The notes below the pieces were generated by a model. That model did not search any database. It was not told the origin of the DNA and saw nothing but the letters and a program-made list of their open reading frames with translations. A DNA stretch of 11,867 nt, from positions 1 through 11,867 of the forward strand of contig RXOD01005946.1 of assembly GCA_005223375.1 (NCBI GenBank). The letters are read 5' to 3'. How positions within the stretch are numbered: the first letter of the stretch is position 1; the number at the start of each line of letters is the position of its first letter. Source of the stretch: Amoebophrya sp. AT5.2. Its lineage: Eukaryota; Sar; Dinophyceae; Syndiniales; Amoebophryaceae. Below are positions 6,725-11,867 of this stretch, in pieces. A program made the position numbers and the translations under genes.

Positions 6725-7136
6725 TACCTACCACGTTCGAGATCGACCCGTCAGCGCCTTCGTCATACTCTGTACTGTAGCCGACGCATCATCGGGAGAT
6801 GTACGGCGCGCGCACGAGTATGCACAAAAATCTGGAAGACGATAACTTAGGGACCGCACGACGAACAACCATCTTCAAAACGTCAAACCTTCCGAACATC
6901 GGCCCTCACTTTACTTCAGCAAACTTTAAGTGGAGGAAGGGAAATTGAGCAGAGATCGACGCATCAATCACTTCCTCTCTCGTCTCCTCCGTCATGATCA
7001 TGGTTCCCTACTCTCGTCAACAGTTGAAAAGCCGGGGAATAATGATGATCACAGATCACTTCGAAATCTTTAGATGTCGAGCCACTCGGTCCGATAGCGA
7101 GAGGCTCTTCGTCGGTCCCTAGCCGAATGGCTGTGG
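6725..7136. repeat. right copy of the diverged duplication, no gene
   Basis: The part 6740-7025 is the partner of 5930-6205. The counterpart of exon 1 of the 5392-6229 gene is recognisable here (minus strand, ending TTTGCTGAA|GTAAAG near 6921) but no complete gene can be built. The block lies directly downstream of the stop codon of the RING-H2 gene and probably includes its 3' UTR. Confidence 0.55.
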
Positions 7137-10100
7137 CTAGGCCGACTCGTTGTTTAGCCTGTCGATGACGTCTGCCAGCATGAGGCTGTACACTCTGGTT
7201 CGCTGCGGTTCTGTCAGCTCCGCCCACGTCGTCTCAGACAGCAGCCCCTCCCCACTTACCGGCTCCTCCTCCTGACCCCCCCCACTTACCGCCGGCAGGG
7301 CCTGCAGCTGCAGCATGAGCCCTTTCCGCACCGAGGCGTCCAGGCACCCGTCTTTCTCGATGATCCCGTCCGCCCAGCTGGCGATCACCGTCCTTGTTCT
7401 CGGGCGGATTTTCCGGTTAGACTCCCGCTGCAGCCGCTCCAGCAGGCTCTTGTGCTCCAGCAGGACGTGCGCCGCCGCCTGCAGGTCGTTCTCCAGGATC
7501 CGGATCGCCAGTGCGGCGATGAGCAGGTCCACGTTCAGGCTTGCCGCCAGCGGCCGCGCCCGCGCGATCAGGCCCTGGTTCTCCTCCAGCGAGACCGCCT
7601 CTCTCGACACCTCTTGCGCATTCAAGTACGCGAGGCAGTCCTCGTTCTTCCCGGAGTCGGTGTACGCCGGGCGGCGGCACATCGGGCACAGGCAGGAGGC
7701 GCCCTGCGACCGCGCCCACCGCTCCAGACACGCAGCGTGAAACAGGTGCTCGCACTCGGGCATGGTGCGGACCAGCTCGCCGTCCTCGAACTCGGTGAGG
7801 CAGATCGTGCACGACAGCCCCGACCCGTCGGACGACGACGAAACCGACCGATTACTGGAGGACGGCGACCGCTTCAGCAGCGGCTTCTTCATGGAGGCGG
7901 TGGAGGACTTCGGTTTTTCCCGATCAGGGAGAGAGGTGGGGGACCCGGATCCTGCTCGCGCTGCCGGAGAAGAAGAAGTGGAGGAGGACGTAGTGGTAGA
8001 CGCATGTTGAGCGATGCTACTGGCGAGGCGGGCCTCGCCGGCAGAGTGACGAAGGCCGCGGCTGGTCGTCGTCGCACCCGTTCCCGCGGCGGAGCTGCTG
8101 CTGCTAGCGGGTTCGTCGTTCGCTCCTCGTAATATCCTGGTGCCGCGCGACGTATCCTGGTGGCCGAGCCGAGAAAGCTCCGGTGCAGCGCGGCCGCCAT
8201 GAGACGGAGCATCGCCAGACTGGTCCAGCAGTGGTGCTCGTGCCCGACTGTTCTGCGCATTATTTGTTCGGCCGCGAGTCATTTGGTTGTCGTCGTCTGT
8301 CAAGTTGGAGAATTGAAACGCGCGTTCGAAGCTGTCGGCGAGATAGCTGAAAAACGTTGAGCTACTCGGCGTCGACGAACCAGCGTCCTCCACTCGAATC
8401 ACGTGGGACGACGACGAAGACGATGGGGACCACGGTAGTGTTCTTCTCGCGGGGTCGCCCACAAAGTCGTCGACTGTAGAGTGCTCGTCGTCTCCCCGCC
8501 CTCCTCCCGCCCACCCACCCCGCGCACTCGCCCCTCCGCCAAACGTGCTAGCACTCGTTGACGCCGTGCTTTCGGTCTCGAAGTCTTCGTTTCCATTCGC
8601 TCCCGGTGTACCAAACCCCATGCCCTGCTCCGTTGCTACAACTACAACTTCGTCATCATGATCCCCCGCTCCACCCACCTCTCCACCGACTCCACCGTCT
8701 TCACCTCCCCCCACATGATCGTCTCGCTGATCCCCCACATGATCAACGTGGTCCTCGCCCTTGTCTTCCTTCTTCGCGAGGTCCAGCCGGAGCTTTTTCG
8801 CGCGGCGCGCGTCCAGGCTGTGCAGCTCGCGGGAGAAGGGCTCCGGGGAGAGCAGAAACTGCGTGTTGGGGTCGGGGCGGCTCTCGGGCGCGTTCATATC
8901 CGGGTTCCACCCGCGTCCCCGACCGCGCATTCCGATCGCCGCCGCCAGCAGCTGCGGAAACTTGCGCCCGGGCCCCGTCACCGACAGCAGCAACAGGTCG
9001 CAACCTTCGCGATTTGGGTATTTTTGGGTGTGTTGAGCCGTCCTCAGATAGGAGTATGCAATGAGTAAGTCTACAGTATGTAAATAGTACCCATCAGGTA
9101 GCTGAGCACGACGAGTGCGGCCCGGAGCCTGTCGAACACTGCTGCGTCGTCCCCGTCTGGATGGTTTTTGTCTTGCTCCTGCTTCAGCAGCGCGCTCAAG
9201 CACACCCAGTCCGCGGAGAGCAGCAGGCAGAAGAACCCGATCCGGGCGCCCCGCAGCAGGCTGCACGGCTGCTCCAGTCCGTGGCCCATCGTGAGCACCA
9301 TCGCGACGAACTTCCCCTTAAAGGGGGAAAGAACCCATTTCCGGTTTTATTTCTGATCTCCTGCGAGGTGTTGTAGTCTACGTGATGAAATACGAGACAA
9401 AATACCAGTAAAATACAACAAGACCCACAAAACGCGGCCACTTCTTGAAGCTGAAACCCCTGAAGAGAAGCCAGGCAGCAGCCGCGTCTTTATTCCTGCA
9501 GATTCACCCTACGAGATAGAACATCGACCAACCCGAACTATACAACGAGTAAAATACAAGTCAAATACGAGTAAAATACCAGTAAAATACCAGTCAAATA
9601 CAACACCACACAAGACCCCCCCACAGACCCCGATCTCGCTACAACACCAAATACGCGACACCACCACACACACCTGTCGCACTCCTTCCGATCGATGTTC
9701 CCGGGGAAATGCGTTGACGGTCTCCTTAATCCCCAGGATGAGGGACGACAGGAACAGCCCCAGCCCGTTCATCTTCTCCAGCAGCACCCACTCCCGCGGC
9801 GCGTCCGCCGCGGCCCCGTACAAAGCGATCTGCACGTTCAACACCAACAGCGGCACCACGAAGAACACGATCCGCGTCAGCACGCACAGCCCCGCCTGGG
9901 ACGGGTTGTTCGCGCCGCGCGGTTGCAGGCGGTAGCGCCGCGTGCAGTCGAACAGTTTCCGGGACGTCGTCACGGCGGTGAGGGAGAATAACAGCGGGAC
10001 GCAGCAGAGCTCCTTGAGGAGCTGGAGGTGGCAGACGACGCCGAGGCCGAAAACAGCCAACGGGTTCGCGACCCACACCATGGCTAGCAACAGAAAACAC

Positions 10101-10614
10101 TTCCGCCGGAAGCAAACCGGGCCGGACTCAACCTCAGACGGTTTGGCGAAGAATATATGAACTAGCGATCACCGATGCAGAGCCGATAATGCAAATCAAT
10201 CTTTATGGTCCCGCTTTCGACCAGTTGTGCAAAAAAGCGAATGCGGAAGACGCCAATAATGCACAGCAGCTACATCACTTTCTTACAACTTACGGTTACG
10301 CCCGAAAAGATATTAAGATAGATAACTTTCTACAGGTATCGGATAGACAGGAGTATCGCACCCAAGAAACGGAAAGGAGTACACTACAGCAGTACCAGCC
10401 GCCTTAGCACCAGCATGGCGAAGAGGCTCGTGGCGCAGACGGCAAGGAGGTAGGCGGCGCTTGACCAGACGTAGAAGGCGGCGCCGTCCATTTCGCCGCG
10501 ATCCTGCCAGACCCGCAGGCAGAAGAGCAGGGTCGGGAAGAGCCAGAACAGGCACACCGTGCAGATGCGCATGACTCCCGTCTCCACTTCCTCCACCGTC
10601 ACCCGACGCGGCAT
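7137..10614 (-). CDS. multi-pass membrane protein with RING-H2 domain, likely E3 ubiquitin ligase
   Basis: Four exons: 10614-10396 (CTG|GTACTG), 10132-9674 (CAG|GTGTGT), 9316-9091 (ATGG|GTACTA) and 9004-7137 (TAG). All introns are GT-AG (263, 357, 86 nt); the joined frame is 923 residues. About eight hydrophobic segments lie near residues 14-35, 45-69, 84-107, 112-128, 155-179, 194-210, 250-270 and 291-312. A disordered linker rich in Ser, Gly, Asp and Thr follows (about 350-690). The RING-H2 ligands are C700, C703, C719, H721, H724, C727, C741, C744. A mostly helical tail of about 175 residues ends the protein. RING-H2 domains recruit E2 enzymes, so ubiquitin ligase activity at a membrane is expected. 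The multi-pass plus RING plan recalls Hrd1-type ligases, but the long linker differs. The plus-strand gene 10189-10779 is interlocked with its first exon and intron. Confidence 0.85.
9384..9601. repeat. 11-bp minisatellite and fold-back within intron 2
   Basis: Five head-to-tail copies of an 11-bp unit (consensus NAGTAAAATAC) fill 9547-9601. A shorter block with the same core lies at 9384-9415. Both are followed by a similar ACAACA(...)AAGACCC string. Between them AAAACGCGGC (9429-9438) and GCCGCGTCTTT (9481-9491) are inverted. So a small fold-back is flanked by like-oriented repeats inside the intron of the RING-H2 gene. Confidence 0.75.
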
Positions 10615-10779
10615 TTTCAACAAGGTTTTGGTGGGGCGACCGCGACCGCAATCCTTATTTCACAGGTACATGAAGATCATAGTTAGCGAATTATTGCACT
10701 GGAAAAGACCGCAGTCGCAACAATGATTGGCATTTCCTTCATCTTTGGGACACTGTTTATTTTGGCCGCCGTAAAATAA
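10189..10779 (+). CDS. small protein with C-terminal membrane helix, two exons
   Basis: Exon 1 runs from ATG 10189 to 10335 (49 codons, MQINLYGPAFDQL, then a Lys/Asp/Asn/Gln-rich soluble part ending KDIKIDNFLQ) and ends at CTACAG|GTATCG. The only downstream frame that gives a sensible end starts after GTTAG at 10686 and runs to TAA 10777-10779: RIIALEKTAVA followed by a helix of about 18 hydrophobic residues (MIGISFIFGTLFILAA) and VK. The intron is 351 nt. A 79-residue protein with its helix at the extreme C-terminus would fit a tail-anchored protein. Exon 1 is well supported by natural composition; the acceptor is weak (another, CACAG at 10665, would give only six more residues before a stop). 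The first exon of the RING-H2 gene lies antisense inside this intron. Family not recognised. Confidence 0.5.
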
Positions 10780-11164
10780 ACATTGACTCTTGCGTCGTCG
10801 CATTGATTGAATCCTCTTGGTTCTTGTTTGGGAGGTCGGTGTCTACAACTCAACTCTCGACATCGATTTGCAGTCATTCGCACTCAGACACATACGGCAT
10901 TGCCAAATGACCTTTGCGCAAGCGAAGCATACAGCTACTGGGATTCCATCACAGAGACTCGACGCCACGGCACGAATGAGAAATACATATGATATGACGT
11001 CTGGCTGAAAAAACTGCCTTGGCGTGTGAACACCCACCACTTCACATCCATCAACACGACCTGCGCGGGTATATCGACCATCTTTCACTTTCGCGATCGG
11101 AACAGTTCCGCTAAGGGCGAACTTGCATCCCGTCGACCTCTCGTAACACCTCGAGTCGCAGTAG
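10780..11164. other. intergenic, nothing convincing
   Basis: Both strands have open frames of 60-80 codons here, with Cys-rich or mixed composition, but none has a credible splice context or domain. The region follows the stop of the minus-strand gene at 11165 and the stop of the plus-strand gene at 10779. Confidence 0.4.
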
Positions 11165-11867
11165 CTACTTCTGCGTTTTGTCGAAGCCTATGTCCCAGAA
11201 GCCTTTGGGCGTGTAGGAAACTGGGAACTGGTCCCACTGCGTCTTCACCCTCTCCGGCAACGGCTCGCGCGCCTCGGGGTGCGCCCGTTCGTACGCAATG
11301 CGGTCCCAGATGTTGGGCTTCTTCAGAATCGAGTCGATGCCGTTGGCCGATGAGCAGGTGGGTACCTCACCACCTCCACCTCCACAAGTTCCCCCCGACA
11401 TAGATGTACTACTAGTGCTACCGATTTTCAGCAGGTACTTCTGCAGGTCTGAGTTCCGCGTCTTCGCCCGATCCACGGTCCCGAAACCAGTAGACCGCGA
11501 CGTCAAGCTCGTGAAAGCCGCGGAGAAGAGTTCTTGCCGCGCCCCCGCGCCCGATGTTCCCGATGCGATGTTGCAGCTGCGCATGATGTCGTGGCCGGTG
11601 GACGCGACGAGTTGTTCCTCCGACGCAGGCTGGCTGCAGGCGCCGCCGCCGGCCTCCTCGGGCGCAGCGACGACGCCGTCGGAGGTTTTCGACGTTTCCG
11701 CCTTCAGCCCGCCCTTGGAGTTCGTCTGCAGCTCTCCTTCTCCTGCTGCAGCTCTTGGAGCCTCACAACTCCTCTCCTCCGCAGCCTCACAACTCCTCTG
11801 CTGAAGTCGCTGCAATTTCTCCGGCGCCGACGACGACAAATTCACCCCCGCGACGCGCTGCTTCCTG
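11165..11867 (-). CDS. 3' part of an unknown gene, runs off the window
   Basis: One frame is open from the right edge (11867) to TAG 11167-11165, at least 233 residues, with no intron needed. The first two thirds are low complexity (Ser, Ala, Glu, Gly, Thr), with a short repeat RSCEA and a Gly run GGTCGGGGG. The last 70 residues look folded: KKPNIWDRIAYERAHPEARE, then LPERVKTQWDQFPVSY and a Trp/Phe-rich end (GFWDIGFDKTQK). No internal start needs choosing because the frame continues beyond the window. The next gene on this strand starts 550 bp downstream. I do not know this C-terminal block. Confidence 0.6.
   Translation of the reverse strand, partial: RKQRVAGVNLSSSAPEKLQRLQQRSCEAAEERSCEAPRAAAGEGELQTNSKGGLKAETSKTSDGVVAAPEEAGGGACSQPASEEQLVASTGHDIMRSCNIASGTSGAGARQELFSAAFTSLTSRSTGFGTVDRAKTRNSDLQKYLLKIGSTSSTSMSGGTCGGGGGEVPTCSSANGIDSILKKPNIWDRIAYERAHPEAREPLPERVKTQWDQFPVSYTPKGFWDIGFDKTQK
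11760..11799. repeat. 24-bp tandem repeat within the coding frame
   Basis: GCCTCACAACTCCTCT occurs at 11760-11775 and again at 11784-11799, period 24 bp. On the minus strand this gives two copies of the residues RSCEA spaced by eight codons, so the repeat keeps frame. Confidence 0.75.

Noticed and set aside
7452..8132. 226-codon plus-strand ORF, rich in Arg, Ala and Gly
   Set aside because: Shadow of the GC-rich last exon of the RING-H2 gene on the opposite strand.
10843..11088. 81-codon minus-strand ORF with many Cys and Val
   Set aside because: No start context, splice sites or domain. Plus-strand frames of similar length overlap it, so chance cannot be excluded.
1..11867. tRNA, rRNA, CRISPR array or bacterial operon
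   Set aside because: No cloverleaf-like segments, rRNA motifs, regularly spaced repeats or Shine-Dalgarno-led gene runs were seen by eye.

Overview
The window looks like nuclear DNA of a compact-genome protist. There is no bacterial gene layout. Nearly every gene I could reconstruct only makes sense as short exons joined across GT-AG introns, often very short (37 tentative, then 57, 58, 64, 86, 87 nt and longer), with acceptors usually followed by G. Seven of nine genes lie on the minus strand; such strand bias is common in alveolates such as dinoflagellates and their relatives, but I cannot name the lineage from this sequence. Apart from a RING-H2 domain, no protein family is recognised.

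Layout from left to right. Positions 1-310 hold short tandem repeats. Positions 310-631 (minus) are the 3' exons of a gene. Positions 642-872 are a broken tandem copy of exon 2 of the next gene, a 98-residue protein at 916-1269 (minus). Positions 1540-2058 (minus) are a small Ser/Ala-rich gene ending in a strong hairpin. A divergent intergenic stretch leads to a small plus-strand gene (2194-2640) whose 3' end overlaps the end of a six-exon minus-strand gene (2576-5260). The first intron of that gene (831 nt) is a giant fold-back structure that carries inverted and direct copies of the exon following it. Positions 5392-6229 (minus) are a small gene ending in a single membrane helix.

Positions about 5930-7190 are built from an old tandem duplication. 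It carries a remnant of the 3' end of the next gene and two diverged copies of the DNA that now holds the first exon of the 5392-6229 gene. Positions 7137-10614 (minus) are the largest gene: a 923-residue protein with about eight membrane segments, a long disordered linker and a RING-H2 domain, probably a membrane-bound ubiquitin ligase. A small plus-strand gene with a C-terminal membrane helix (10189-10779) is interlocked with it: each gene's first exon lies inside the other's first intron. The right edge (11165-11867, minus) is the 3' part of another gene that runs off the window.

No shared pathway is evident. The main interest is structural: the fold-back intron with captured exon sequence, the interlocked antisense gene pair, tandem duplications that cut genes at or near exon limits, and several small spliced genes that a simple long-ORF scan would miss. 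All splice junctions were inferred by eye from frame and splice-site motifs and have not been tested against transcripts.
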